Shown here: positions 1-13,560 of the stretch, piece after piece | Layout: every line of letters starts with the position of its first letter | Position numbering within the stretch: position 1 is the first letter of the stretch | Assembly (NCBI RefSeq): GCF_000003605.2 | Contig: NW_003120953.1 | Span: forward strand, 186,957-216,149 | DNA length: 29,193 nt | Direction of reading: 5' to 3' | DNA from: Saccoglossus kowalevskii | Lineage: Eukaryota; Hemichordata; Enteropneusta; Harrimaniidae | Notes under the pieces: model-generated | What the model saw: only the letters and a program-made list of their open reading frames with translations | What the model was told of the DNA's origin: nothing | Databases searched by the model: none | Position numbers and translations under genes: made by a program

Positions 1-1618
1 ATTTCTATTATAAGCACCAACTGGGAAATATTAGTTGTTTTTAGACTGAAGGACAAAGTTTTAATATTTATTTGGGCTCATCATTAATTCTGAAATCTGA
101 TACTTCGCTGCAAGAGCTTGTTTTTAAACAGGGTCAATTTCAGAATAAGCAAAATTGACATTGAAATCAAAGCTGAGATTGAAACTCTGGTGATTTTATT
201 GTCATGGAAACTGTCATCTACTACCTCTTGATCTGTATTTTAGATTTGATGGACATGCACATGAACTGATGTACATGAATTATACGTATCCTATCTGAAG
301 TCATTACATAATTGTTGTATTGGCGAGATTTAGTGAGAACTCAATTTCGTCAATGTGACTTGAGTAAATGTGATTCTCTGTGATTTATCTATCATGAAAT
401 AAACGTATTATTATACATCTGTCACGGTAACACCATAAGTTACAGCATGCCGTAATTTTGCGGTATTTTACATGTACAGGGTATTTTCATCCTATCATAC
501 AAGGAAATTGATTTCCAAATATGGAATGATTATGCGCGTAAACATCCGCTATTTTTGGAGTAATTTTAGTGTATTTGGTGTCCAGACACATTGTGTTGCT
601 GGGAAGTTTTTATGGAGAAAAATATATTTTAGAAAGATTTCAAGTTGTACGGCAGCACAGAAGTGCGCGGCTCAAGAAATATATTTATGACTTGAAAGTT
701 CAATCGGCAATTCGGTAAGAGGGCGCCATCCGAGAGTATCAGGGTGATGCGCCCCTGTTTCCCGGTTTAGAAAAACCTCTGGGACATTGCCCAATATGAC
801 GTTTGGTTACAGAAATGAATTTTACAATTTGGCACAAACTACATATTTTCATTGAATGTCATTCCCAAGTCAAAAATAAATTATTCTACAAGTTGTACTA
901 TCTTGGGAAGAGAAGAGTTTCGACCAGAGCTGCATGTTTCAAAATAACATTTGGACATTGAAAAACAAAAATAACATTACTACGATTTTATTGATTCACT
1001 AATCTTGTAATGTGGAATCTGAGCAACGTTCAAGCAGGTTGTTCATACAACGTTCATACACGTAATCAGACGTACATTGATGATAATAATAATGATGATG
1101 TCTGTACAACCAGAGTGTTATCTCCCTGGCGTGGCGTCCTAGTCACAATCTTCTGAGAATTTTATTTCAATGCCACAGTCACAAGTCAGATAATTTTTAG
1201 TTAATTTTTTTGTTGATGACCTCAATGTGACCTCATGAATAATTTGACCTGAGGTCGGTCTTAAACAATACTTTAGAGATTAAACGTGTTGATTGATGAG
1301 TAAGACGGTGACTTTGCTGAATGGATGACAGATGGGATGAGGTGACAAACTCTGTGAACCACATCAAGATATTAGCAATGAAAACCCTGGTAAACAGTAA
1401 ATAATTATTTTAAGTGTTACTGAACCATGAGATTTCAAGTTTGTCAGTTTCCAATATGGTCGCTGCATAAATTCACATTTTTCCCAAAGGGTGGCAAATA
1501 TTACTTTCAGTTAATGCACCTGTCACCTGACCTATGTAACTGTACTCATAATTCTGTTAAATAATATTAAAAAAGCATCATTTCACTGAAAAATAGAAAA
1601 TCAGTCAATTTTCAATAG
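1..1618. other. No gene seen
   Basis: AT-rich, unique-looking sequence. Short ORFs (for example 472-690) lack protein-like composition. One AGAGGGCGCC word at 718-727 and a GAT/AAT-rich simple stretch near 1078-1100 are the only features. Confidence 0.6.
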
Positions 1619-1802
1619 TACCGTAAAATCTGTATTAGAAGCCACATCCTTAATAGAAGTCGCACCAATTCTTTTTGAATAATTAAGAATCAAAAATTCA
1701 CCATTTCTCATATGTGTAGATGCTCTAATAGAAGCCGCATCCCCTCTGTTGCATTGTATCATTTTAATAGAAGCCACAACTTCTAATACAGATTTTACAG
1801 TA
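1619..1802. mobile_element. MITE with 23-bp terminal inverted repeats, TA target
   Basis: The left end (1619-1641) and the reverse complement of the right end (1780-1802) match at 22 of 23 positions. Both are bounded by TA, as in Tc1/mariner-type elements. Inside, variants of the 10-mer TAATAGAAGC recur several times. At 184 bp there is no coding capacity, so it would be non-autonomous. Confidence 0.85.
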
Positions 1803-4800
1803 TCTACATGTATGTATATTTCTTGTCACCGTGCCTCCCTTTTCAAACACATTAATATTTTGCAGAGCTATCTATTTTTCTGGCATGATTATCCGGTTCA
1901 AAAAGTTTTTACAGAATCTACAATGGTCATTGTAACAAGAAGTGTGTTTATGAAGCAAATTGCAAAAACATTTACAGAAGTATTGCTGACAAGGAAACGT
2001 TATGGAAACAAAAATATAATTACTGGATTCAGCTGATACCCCGCCCTGTGCGATCTTATGGAGGATTCGATATTTTTAAAGAAAAATGTGGACCAAAAGA
2101 TTGCCCGCGCAATGTTATGGCAGATATTACGAAGCCCATCTTGTCTGGGAAAATAACCCTGCGCTGATAAAAAGAGTCTCAGAAAATGTTTAGAAAAAAT
2201 AATGCTTCGCGTTGACCAAATATAATCATGCAAAGTATAAATTCAAAGTGTTTTAATACATTGGTGAAAAGTCGCATTTTACCTGAACGAGAACGTGCAA
2301 AGGAAAAGCAAGCCAAAGTCTAGTTGGAAATGTTTTCAAAGATTTTAGAAGAATAATGTTGATAATAATGTTAAATAAATACTAAAATCATATTTTAGAT
2401 TTTTATTACTGACAATGAAGTGATCAGAACTAAAATGCATAACTCTGAGAATATATTTATAAATATGCATGACACATTAACGTGTGAAAAGAAATTAACA
2501 GAAACATTTTTTGAAAATGTTTTGAGCTTTGTGGTTTTCTAAAATACAATGAGTATCGGAGTCCAGGAACGGTGAATTATTGAATTTCAGAAACCAACCA
2601 CACAAACTGCCCCCAAAGTGCATAAAATCTAAATCTCCCGTGACAAGATTCAACTCCACAAATTCTTTCTCACACATACATTGTACAAATGTACCTCTTT
2701 TACAGTCGTTAGAGAGAAATCATCAAACCCCCAAAGTAGAGGGAACTTCCACTTCCTCTATAATGGCTTATCACATCGGTGGCCAAAAATAATTGCAAAC
2801 AGGTGGTCATTGGTCAATCATGTGACTACTTCACACACAAGGTTTTGTAAAAATGATTTATCATCGAGACAAACACAAAATCACATATGAACTGCGACAA
2901 GTACACCACAGCTTCACAGGTGAAAACGATATACTACCTTACGGACCTCGCTGATACTTGTACAAGTGGCATGCTTTTTATTGTCGGCTAAACAGGCTGG
3001 GCTAAAGAAACGTCAGAATAATGGCGCGGTCGATAAACTTCTGAATTATCGCGTATCTAATAATACAAGTGCTCTTCTATTTCAGAAATACATTTTGTAC
3101 GAATAGGTATGTCTGTCGCTACACAGCTACACAGTCAGCACTGTCTACAAAAACGTTGTTTAGTACACTGAATTTTGAGACCAGATCGAGTGAACGGTTT
3201 GAATTGACAAACAAATAAGAATAAAACATTTCGGTTATAAATGTCAGAATAACAGATACAAGATTGTTATCACCAATGAATAAGTCTATATCCACTGATA
3301 AGGTATGGGAGTAACTATAAATATAACTGACGGGTTGATAGGGCAATATTGCTTGGTTTCCCTTAGTAATAGCTGATATCACTCCTTCTCCAAAGATCAA
3401 AGCTGATAACGAAACATATGTGACACCAGAACTTGCATGTGGTGTTACAGAAATAGACGTGTCTCAATTTCGAACATACATGTACATGTTGCATTTCAAT
3501 ATTTCATTTTCAATTTGATCTAAAATAAAAAATAAATAAAAAAGTTTGCTAAACATAGCGAACGCTTCAAACGAGAACAAATAGATTGAAACGTGTACCA
3601 ATCATTGCTGAGACACACAAATTCAATTCAAGATAAAGCTGACAGGGTAATTCACTGAGACACAAAGGGATCCAGCGTCAAGAAGTTTACACGTCCAAGT
3701 GGGCAACATATGAACTTATTATCGGGTCACCGGTCCAGCATTTGTGTCAAACTTCCTCACGGTGATTTTTTTATTTACTCAGGCCTTTCTTTTAGGATCA
3801 CATCACATTATACCCCCTACACCCTTTTGTTACAAAGGTTAACTTTTTTTCTACATTTCAATGGCTGAAGGTTTTTTTTTTACTTCATTATTCAGCATGT
3901 CGTCCTGACAACAATGCGAAAGTGACACTGTTATGAACGACAGTGTTTGTTCGGGGGCCCGACTGGGTTACAATAGTGCTTTCCTCAGACTTTGGATTAA
4001 CATGGTGGCACGTTTGACAGCCGAAATCAGAAAATATTTGAAATTACAAACTGGCAATTGTTAGGAGGCAAACGACCATACATAGAGTTTATTGGAAGAT
4101 CGGGTAGCAAAAAGATGTTATTAAGTAATAGACCACTTGTTAAAAAACACACATGTGATTGCCATATTGAAGTTTTTCAAATAAATGCATGTACATACAT
4201 GTGCTCAGCTCCAAAATGTTTTTTTTTTTTTTAATTTGTTTTTTCAATCTATCCAGGACATATGTTACACTGAATATCCATCCCGTCAACGGTCTGTCTC
4301 CCCTGACATTTTTTTTTTTCATGAGCAAATTGCAAGAGATAATTCATTAGTAGGTACATGTACATGTACATTACACAAGTACAGTCGAGTGGAAACACTT
4401 TCTGCCCAGGTTACAAATGTTACCTTATTTAGAAAATACTACAAAACACTTTGAAATAGCCACACCTGACATTTCAGCGAATTTGACTCATGAATGAATT
4501 AACAGAATCTTATTATTCTCAAGCATCTGATCATTTTATTGCAAAGTATACTTTCTGGTAATTTAGCTACATCTTAGAAAGGGAAAATTACAGATTAATT
4601 AACATTATTTAAAAACAGTTTTTTCACAGGAGACGAATATTTACAAAATTTAGTCATAAACAATATAGAATTTGTTTTATTATAGTTGATATTTTATTGG
4701 GGCCCTAATAAGACAGTAAGATGGTCAGAAATGTTGTCAATGTTTTAACTAAGACTGGGGAACGTACTTAATTAATAACCTTTTCACTGCCAGACTTTCT

Positions 4801-5730
4801 TGCCCAAATTTTTCAATATTTCTGGAAATGAACCCCAATTTTGGAGCCAACAGACAAAATGTGAGTAAATTATCAGTTTTTACGGTAAAAAAATTGACTA
4901 ATTTTGTCCCAATCTTCTGAAGGGAAGTGCAGACTATAAATGGGTCTATTTTGTGAATTTGTGATGAAAAGAGGGAACTGGTGGTGAATAGGTTAAGGCC
5001 TTTCGGGGAAAGTGGAAGAAATTATTACAGACAATGTAATGTACACGTAGTCTGTCTTTGATCGCCAAACATGTCCATGTGCATTTCAGTGACTTTGTAT
5101 CCTTTTAAGATACTGCAAAACCCAAACCCAATCATATCCAAGGTTATACAACTACCATACTATGATGTTCAGCTGTCGGTAAGAACATTTTGAATCAGAT
5201 ATCTTGTGATGCCTGCCATACACTGGAAACTCTTGCATTTGAAAACTTTTTTTTTTTACAATGAAGAGCACTTTGAAAGAAATTACTTTTAATGTTATCA
5301 CACATTTTATAAAAACACTTTTCAAGATCCTTTTCGATATCTCCAAATCTTTCTGCAATTATTGTAAAATTTAGACTACTGGTAAGAGTTGTCTAAGTGC
5401 CAAGGCAAATGTAAGAAACAGACAAGGTCAACTTTCTATCAGGGTCACAGACTTTGATTGGTCCTGGGTCACTGAGGTGATGTAATGTGATACAGCCTAC
5501 TGTTCAATTTCAATCATTTGATCTACTACAAACAGATGAATTTTCAGTGTCAAAAATGTTTGCGCTTTGATTGTTTATTAGGGCATTTGCAAAGACCAAA
5601 ACTGACAGCAATCACTGTGTCTCACTGGTAAAAAATGTTGCGAAATATTCATTGTCAAAATAAATAAATCCGTTACTGTGCATTGTACCACATATTCAAA
5701 TAGTTGTCAGTAATTCTGCATATTTGTTAT
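1803..5730. other. No gene seen
   Basis: No supported exon or RNA gene. The ORF at 3119-3400 (minus) does not look like protein. There are several T-runs (3870-3880, 4219-4232, 4310-4319, 5248-5258) and repeated TACATGTA-type words (for example 4356-4370). Confidence 0.6.
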
Positions 5731-5934
5731 TACTGTAAAATACTTTTATTTTAGCTGGAATTAATTTTCACTGAAAAGACTTTTTAAGTGTTTTGTACGA
5801 AATTTATTTTCACTGATTTTTGACAAGTTGAATGTAAAATATAGGAAAAAAAGTATATTCGCTGGATTTTATTTTCACTGAATCATTCCTTCAGCGAAAA
5901 TTAATTCCAAGCGAAAATAATGTATTTCACAGTA
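5731..5934. mobile_element. MITE, TACTGTAAAATAC family, copy 1
   Basis: A 204-bp element beginning TACTGTAAAATACTTTTATT and ending with the near-complement TGTATTTCACAGTA. The ends pair over about 40 bases with few mismatches, and TA bounds both ends. The interior repeats TTATTTTCACTG and its complement. Diverged copies of the same family occur at 24402-24597, 24605-24807 and 20022-20104. Confidence 0.85.
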
Positions 5935-8900
5935 CATTCACCACTTTTTAATTTTAGAGCAGGTAGAAAATTTTGACAGTGATTTTGACAAGTAGAACAA
6001 TGTCAACAATTTTAAAACACCTTAATAAAAACAAACATAATTTTGAGCATGTCTTTTTTTTTGAAAATCCCCCGATTCGGTTTATGAAGTAAAAGAGTGA
6101 TATACGTACTGTATATGTACAAAATACTACTAATTGGACCGATACTACAGTATGTGAGACTGAATATAGTGGCCATGCTAAAAAAAAAAAAAAAACTGGA
6201 CAATGCTGTCGTTGTCTCTGTGCTTCATATATAGGATGAACCAAGCATAGTACACGTACATCGCCGAGAGGTTAGATATTCTACAGTCGCCTTAAAAAGC
6301 ACTTTATTTTCACACCTTTGATAAACAGAGGTGTAAATTTTATGTCGGCGTCGATATTTGTACATGTTCACCCGACCCCCTTAGGGAGGAAAAGTACACA
6401 ATAGGTACCTCAACTGGACGCATTACTGTCTTAATTTATATCAAATGACTGGGAGATATGTATTCACAGTAACATCAGTGTATTGCTGAGTGGACAACCG
6501 GGTAAATTTAACAGATACGTTAGCGGAAGCACACAGAAGGTGTTACATGTAGGCGGGGAGTTTAATTTATTCTCCATTTGAATTTTTGAAAGTAAAACAA
6601 TCAAAACAAAAATGAGGGTGTAGCCAATTGAGAAAATGTTCCATGGTTTAGCTTAGGTCTTTTGTTGAATAAGGCAAAGTTATGTTTAAAGTCGCAAAGG
6701 TAAAAACCACTCAATCTATTATACGAGAGATTTTGTTACACTGCAACCAAAGCGTGTCCAAAAGGTGAAATCATTATCAAACAAAGAAATTCAATCATGA
6801 CTTTTGAGTATATGGTTCAAAAACAGGAAATGATACAAATATATGTAAAACAACCTCATCAGGACGAATGTCCTGTGAAAACAACTACACTTAAACGGAA
6901 ACGGACACTCCACAATCACCAATATCACAACAGTGAACACAACTCAATCAAACAAACGACCAATATTCAGCCATAAAATCTCCTCTTCTTTCAGATAAGA
7001 AGTGTACAACGCCTCTTTTTACAAACACAGAAAAAATAATTATTTTGCGTACACAAAGGTATAGCGAGACACATTGAACAAGGGCATGATGGGAGGCCAT
7101 TATGACCTCTGGTGACCTTTTATATCAATGCCGCACAAAGCAGATATGGCTCTTTTGAGGGTAATTATTGCCTCAAAAATGGAAAGTCAGCGGGGTTTGT
7201 TTCTTGTTAAAAGGTGAACTGTTGAACTGACGCCCCCTGGGACAATCAAGATGTGACAAAAATGCTGGAAGCAATGCCGGAATACTGATTAAACATTTCA
7301 GTTTAGTTGAGAGCAAAATTTGTCATGGTGAACATGTAACCGGGGGTTCTTAAAGACAGCGAGCCAGAGAGATTTGACAAAACATTGTTCTTGCAAACAC
7401 CCTCCTTACATCATCAAATCGTGAACGTATATTTGGCGACAATTTATAAGTACATACATGTGTACAAGTTCATGTCAATTTCGCCCGGAATTTTTTCTCT
7501 CGAAACCACATGTATAAGAATTGATTTTTTGGTTTCTCAATCAAAATTCTCATTTATACCACGCCACACACAGTAATTAACAATCTAAATATGATATACT
7601 GTACATTACAAGTATAATAACAATTACAAAATCTCAGAGTATCCAAGGCAACTAGAAATTATTTTTTTGGTGTGAGCGTGTGTGGGCGTTTGTATGGGTG
7701 TCACCTGTGTGAAGAATTTCATTTCATTTGGAATGCGAAAATATCACATACAGCTTGGAATCAGTCACCATTATTGATTAAAATATTTATGGAAATTCTA
7801 TCATGATCAGATGGGGTTAGAATTTCCAACATTAATTGAAACAGACAAATGTGAAACAAATGTAATTATTGTTCTCCAGCAACCACAAATTTTTTTTCTT
7901 GGAAGCCAACCTGGGATAACTTTCTGAAAAGTTGGTGGTCCAAGGTAATAATATTGGTTTACTCATTAACTGTTTTTGTTTTTTTTTGCATTGGCTTGAT
8001 ACAAGTAGGACTAAATATCCACATAAACACAGTAACTTTCATTGTTTAATGTGTGTAGATAAAGTTTCAGTTGGATATTTGATCATTTTGGAGACAAAAT
8101 GTAAAAAACATTGTTACACAGTATTTATAAATTTCTAGCAAAGCCAAGGAACCTTGTGTAACCACCGATATTTCAGAAAAAACAATTTTCATGAATTTCA
8201 CAGGTCAGCGGAAATCATGAAATTTTGTAGCAGTGAAAATGTCTCTGGGTTTCTTAGGACACCGGGTCTGGGTGTCAGTTATTTTCGTAAAATGTTGTCT
8301 TCAAGAATACCATAAAATGCTGTAATCGAGCAAATTTAGCAGATTTATCTGTAGACCTGGTTTGTATACAATTTATTTTTTGAGCTACATGTATCAAAGT
8401 ATTCTTTCAAATTAAAAATACAGCTATGTGTTTGTATTTTAACTAATATATTTCAATATTGTTGAAGTGTGATGTAAATCTGTGATATCGAACAAGGGGA
8501 TCTGCATTTGTACCTTATTAGGAAATGTGAATGCCAAATAAGGAATGATTAAAAGTGACATTTCAAAGTTGGCTGGCGAGTTTCAAAAGGAAGTTGATCA
8601 AGCTAAAACCTTCAGTAATTTTTCCCAAATTACCAGTCTTGGGGCTTAAAAACAATTGAACATATAATAATGAATACAGTGAGGTATTTTTGTTACGAGA
8701 ATATTGTCAAATACACATATGTCAGTTGGTACAGTAATGTACTGTCAACGTGCATACATGTATACTGTACTTTGACATATCCTTGTAGTATTTTTGCTAC
8801 ATTTTATTTCAAGAGTCACGTACTACCCAGTAGCACACACAGTGTCACAATCAGACTGGTTGCTATAAATACTTATTATTACATGGACAGTGTAGATATG
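5935..8900. other. No gene seen
   Basis: AT-rich sequence with homopolymer tracts (for example A-run 6180-6194). No exon with conserved content or consistent splice phases was found on either strand. Confidence 0.6.
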
Positions 8901-9066
8901 TACCATATTTACTCTATTAGAAGTGCACCTCAAATAGAAGTACACATAAGCCAATAATTGCATTGACTGTACATATATACTAAATCATTAAAATATTATT
9001 TATTATGACCAGAGAAAAATCTCTGTAATTTACATCAGCATAGGCGCTAATAAACCAAATACGGTA
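8901..9066. mobile_element. MITE with 20-bp imperfect inverted ends
   Basis: The left end (8901-8920) and the reverse complement of the right end (9047-9066) match at 16 of 20 positions, bounded by TA. The interior carries ATTAGAAGTGCAC and AATAGAAGTACAC, resembling the AGAAG-type internal repeats of the element at 1619-1802. The two are probably distantly related families. Confidence 0.65.
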
Positions 9067-10250
9067 AGTTTCTGTAGATAAATTAAAAACACTGCTACAC
9101 CAAGATGATATCAGTAAAATGGGAGTCATAGGTATTACCTGTTAACTCTATATTCAGCTTCTCACACCCACAATATATAAGAATATATTTTCTTGTTTAT
9201 TTTCTTAACAGCACTCCGAATACGAAAATGCTTATGCAATCCGAGAGACGTTACAAAATGTTTCTCAGTAATTCACACCCACCTTTAAATAATAGAAACT
9301 TTTACAAAACTGGTTACTGTAATACACTACAGCAACTATAGTGAAGGACATTGCTTTCTTCAATCTCGAAAACTAAAATTTCTTTTCCTTCTCGTAATAT
9401 TCAGAGGAAAGTTATAGAGCTTTGATTTTCAAGAGACTTTTTGGAAATCTACTTAATAATGGTAGATACTTAGTATTTTTTTTTCAAGACAACGATGCTG
9501 TAAACATTTTTTTTTTTGCTTTTCTCTATAAAATTTTTATAAATATATTGCGTTATTTTCCCCCTCTGTAGGATTTATTTTTTCTGCACAGATTTGTTTT
9601 TCTCGGAAATTTACACCCTGAATTTCAAATAGCCAACACTTAACAGTACAATAAATACTGAGTGTATTGGGGTAGCTGCAGCCTTCGCTTCTTCTCTTGA
9701 TTTATCTTGCAGTTTTGTAAGTCTCAAAACTAGGACAAGCACAGTACTTTAAATAATATTAAAGTCAATCAGCCAGCATCAGAGCAAAGTGACAGATTTA
9801 ATCTATTTAATTAAAGCTGTATCATCACTATTGTGTACACTTCCTTGAACAACAACCAGAACCATTGTTTTTGAGTTTTGTAATGCCAACCATGGAACTA
9901 TAAACCATGTAGTTCCATATAGTTCCATGTGCCAATTGACCAGATCTGGAGCACTCAGAACCGGCACACATGAATCTGAAAATGGGATAGGACTGAAAGT
10001 GACACCATGAAACTGAAGCCACTATGACACTGACAGATTGTCTTGCCCACAAGACAGGTTGATGTCAGATCACAACACTACTGAAAAGGAATCCGTGAAT
10101 GATAGAGTCCGAACAATCAAAGAATGAAGACCCGTTGAGGTTCAATCACTGCATGATTGAGGGAGACAGGGTTAGGGTAAAGTACTGTCCCCCGTACATC
10201 ATTAGAAATAGATGACAGTCCGTAGAATAAGTCGACACCTGATGAATACA
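9067..10250. other. No gene seen; small hairpin
   Basis: AT-rich. A short hairpin pairs ATGGAACTA (9892-9900) with TAGTTCCAT (9910-9918), and the word repeats at 9920-9928. No coding signal. Confidence 0.6.
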
Positions 10251-10479
10251 ACTCCGAGGTCACCGACACGCAACGCTATTCAGGTTCGAATTCCCATATT
10301 TCGGAATGTCTCTTCGTGTGCTACTTCACACTACCTCAAGTACAATTTTAAATCATCGTTTGACGTTTTGTTTATCTTTGGCCGTTATTAGTGGCCTATA
10401 CCTCACCAAACGCACCCAAACACGTCTATTCTTTTCCACGCCACTGACTCTGTAAGCTCTTTTCATGTCAATGGTGCAC

Positions 10480-10645
10480 CCAAATAAACCCCCTGGAGGC
10501 AAAACTCCGTGTCCTCAAAGACACCCATGGAAAAGAGCTTAGCGCTATAGTAGATCGTTGTATGATCGCGTTTTTCCTCACAGGTGCGACCTTGGCGTTG
10601 TGATCATCGACGTGGAAGAAAAAGGGCGATTCTAAAGACGCAATG
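10480..10645 (-). other. Weak candidate internal exon
   Basis: On the minus strand a good polypyrimidine acceptor (TTTTTCATTGCGTCTTTAG) is followed by an open stretch reading SPFFFHVDDHNAKVAP up to a GTGAGG donor-like site near 10590. It is CpG-rich and protein-like, but its phase does not fit the possible first exon at 11036 and no family is recognised. Confidence 0.18.
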
Positions 10646-10828
10646 AAAAACAAATCGCGGTTTAGTTAGCGTCCACGATGTTCCAATAAAAAGTACATAA
10701 ACCCCACGATGTGTTCAGTGGGCAAATTGCGTCGTCCCGTTTTGTTAGTGCAAATGCACACAGACAAGAAGTGAACTATTAAGGAAAGGTTTGTGAGATT
10801 GTGATGGGATTAGACCAGCTTACCTATC

Positions 10829-11171
10829 TGCGATAGTAGCTACATAAGTGTACACCCATAACATTGTGTATATTGACTGGCACGGGCGAGAAAACACAGT
10901 GTTTGTCTTTGGCAGTGTTATATAGTAAACAGATCACCGAAAAAGTCTCCGTACTCCGTAACATTGGAAACTTCCTACACTGAAATCGCAACGTTTTACC
11001 CACCTTATCTCGGTCCTTGTCCCCCGGTTTATCCATAACGGTTATCGTCGATGGCTTCCATGAACGGCAGGTGATAATCCAACATCTAAATTCATGTAAG
11101 TGGGTTTAAAAACGCGAACCAAAATCACAAAAAGAAAACTCCGTACGCAAACCGGGCGCCATTTTGTTTTC
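10829..11171 (-). promoter_or_regulatory. Possible promoter and first exon of a leftward gene
   Basis: CpG-dense stretch on the minus strand. It contains CAAAATGGCGCC (near 11155-11168, YY1-type initiator-like), and an ATG at 11036 followed by eleven codons (MDKPGDKDRDK) and a GTGGGT donor-like site. A stronger donor GATAG/GTAAGC sits at about 10829. Either could end a first exon. No matching downstream exon was found to the left, so the gene is not identified. Confidence 0.25.
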
Positions 11172-13550
11172 AGGTAAGACCAGTAGAGCATTGAATTTGT
11201 TGACCATCCCCCCTCTAAAACGAAATCGGTAACTGAAATACAGAATTGGGGTTACGTCTACATATATGGAATTTAGTGAAACAGTGTATTTGTCTATATT
11301 TAGGCAAATTATTGAAACTGTACAACGTCAATAAACTGCCTTGTATATTAAAAAAGAATATAACTAGAGCTTTGAAAGGGAGTGAGTTTTAAGAATTAAA
11401 CTGCCGAACAAAAGTAGTCTCGTTGGAATGCCAGAGGGCGTGGTCGGGCATTGGAACTATTGTCATGTTTGAGCTGATTGACGTCTCTATGTGAGCGGTG
11501 TGCGTTTCGTCAAATGAAGATCAATTCTCAAATTTGGATAGGTGTTATTTGAAAATGCGGGCGCTCCACCACGCCCGTAAACGCTTCGTGCATCCATAAA
11601 CTACCGATAAACGAACGAATAACCTAAATTCAATCATAGGGGCGCAGCTAATTCGGAGTCTGTGCACGAACACGGTAATAGTCCAATCAAAGAAAAAGAT
11701 AACCCGAAAATATGGATCATGTTTTGACAATTTCGTAATTTTCGTTCAGATATTGAGCAGATATGACGGAAGTTATGTGAACAATGTATTGTTTAAGATT
11801 TATATATTAGATTCGTACGACAACTTGGCAATACGAATACTGGTGTAATGGAAGTAGAAACTTTTAAATTTCAAAATTACTCGTTACCTCGGAATAACGT
11901 CATACAAACGCACATGCATTCATCATGAAATCACAATGTGACAAAATAATATTTATGCTTAATTCCTATACTGAACATTCTAAAAAAAAACTTAACGGTT
12001 TATAATATCGCAGAATAATGGGAACACACTGTAATGATAATGTTTCATAAAGTCTGTTTGCACTTGTGAATTGTCCATCTTAACAGATGTTTGTGGGGCA
12101 TCGGGCGCACAAAGTATGCAAGTTCGATCGATACATCAACAGAGGGCGCTGTGCAGTAGCGATATGCATTTTTTTTGGTGGTGCGTCCCGTTTATATCTG
12201 GTGATGTATTTTGCATGTGGATGAAACACTGAATCTGATCTATTTCAGAATAAAAATCTAACCAACAATAATATAGAAATGAGTTTTTCAAAGTTTGAAA
12301 GGGGGTGGGAATCTCTACCTCTATTCCTCACATATGTATGATGTATTCATAATTTGTGGGGTTTTAAATACATAGATTTCAAAAGCTGATTTGTTGACTT
12401 AACCTGTCAATATATATATATATGCTCAGAAAACGGCAGAAACACTAGAAAAAACGTCAGCCAAATGTACACACGACAAGCTTTAAGCGTCAGGCTATGG
12501 GGTCGGTGAAATGTGGGGTGGGGGTTGACATGAGCCCGGGGGTCACTTTATATTAAAACCTTACACCTTGTGTATTCTTGCTAAAAAAATAATAGGCCCC
12601 TAGGGCTGGCAGCACATTGACAAACCAACCCCCTATTGCAGACGCAATGTAAATTCAGTACCCCCCCTAAAGCAGACATATATTGAGAACATCCTAACCC
12701 TATTGAGAGCATTCTCTGCCGTTGTTTGCACTCAAGTGGAGTGTGATCAACTCAAACAAGCTACTTGTGGTTGCTGTGTATACAACTTATGTTGGTGTCA
12801 TTCGTTGTTTGATGAAGAAAGATGAGAACTATTGACATGATTGTGTATATGAATATTAATTTGATAGTTTAATACACAATGCACACAACTTTGCCAGGAT
12901 TCTTATTCCATCAGATACCAGAACGCAATTTTATGTTCAGCTCCGAGTGACTTTGGCATGAATGAAGGGCAGAAAACCCAGAAAACTAAACTTAAGAAAG
13001 CAGGAGCTGAAAGACCCGGCCCCTCACTCAGGAACTTTAGGGGTAGTTATGCTTCTACCAAGATTTTTTAAATTAACCCCTCAAATGTAGGAAGGCCATT
13101 GTATTTATAATCCTGGCCTTCATTGACGACACAACTAAGTGAAAAAAGATATTCTTTTGTTGTAGGATTGTTATTAACTGATACATGGCCAATGTCACCC
13201 TTTATGACGGAATTGCTCCGTACTTCATGGTCCATAACGGGCCTTAAACAGTGAATATCATCCTGGGATTTCAGCCTGGGGTTTTATGGCCATTACAGTC
13301 CCAGGATTAGGCCTACAGTATGTCAAAAATCATAGACACAATAAAGGTGAGTCGTATAATAACAAACTACCAAAGCCGAATTGTTGCTTTTGGCTTTTTT
13401 GAGAAACGGGCGGGTACCATCCCTATACAAGAATATTTCATGGAAGCAAAACCAATCCCATCTGATGATCAGATGTGATGCGAATATATAACATGGTTAT
13501 TTTGGTAAATTGGGGCCATCAATTTGATTCAAAGACAACCAATGTCCGTC
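11172..13550. other. No gene seen
   Basis: Mixed sequence, fairly CpG-rich to about 11700 and AT-rich after. Contains AGAGGGCGCT at 12141-12150 and a (TA)n run at 12410-12422. A weak hairpin pairs CCTGGGA near 13263 with TCCCAGG near 13300. No supported exon. Confidence 0.55.
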
Positions 13551-13560
13551 TTCGTTTTAA

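Noticed and set aside
3119-3400. 93-codon minus-strand ORF
   Set aside because: No family resemblance, no partner exon with a compatible splice phase, AT-rich and of a length expected by chance.
5954-6244. 96-codon minus-strand ORF
   Set aside because: Driven by an A/T homopolymer (6180-6194); hydrophobic low-complexity output, no support.
10225-10305. tRNA gene suggested by GGTTCGAATTCC at 10281
   Set aside because: The T-stem does not pair and no acceptor or anticodon stem can be built around it.
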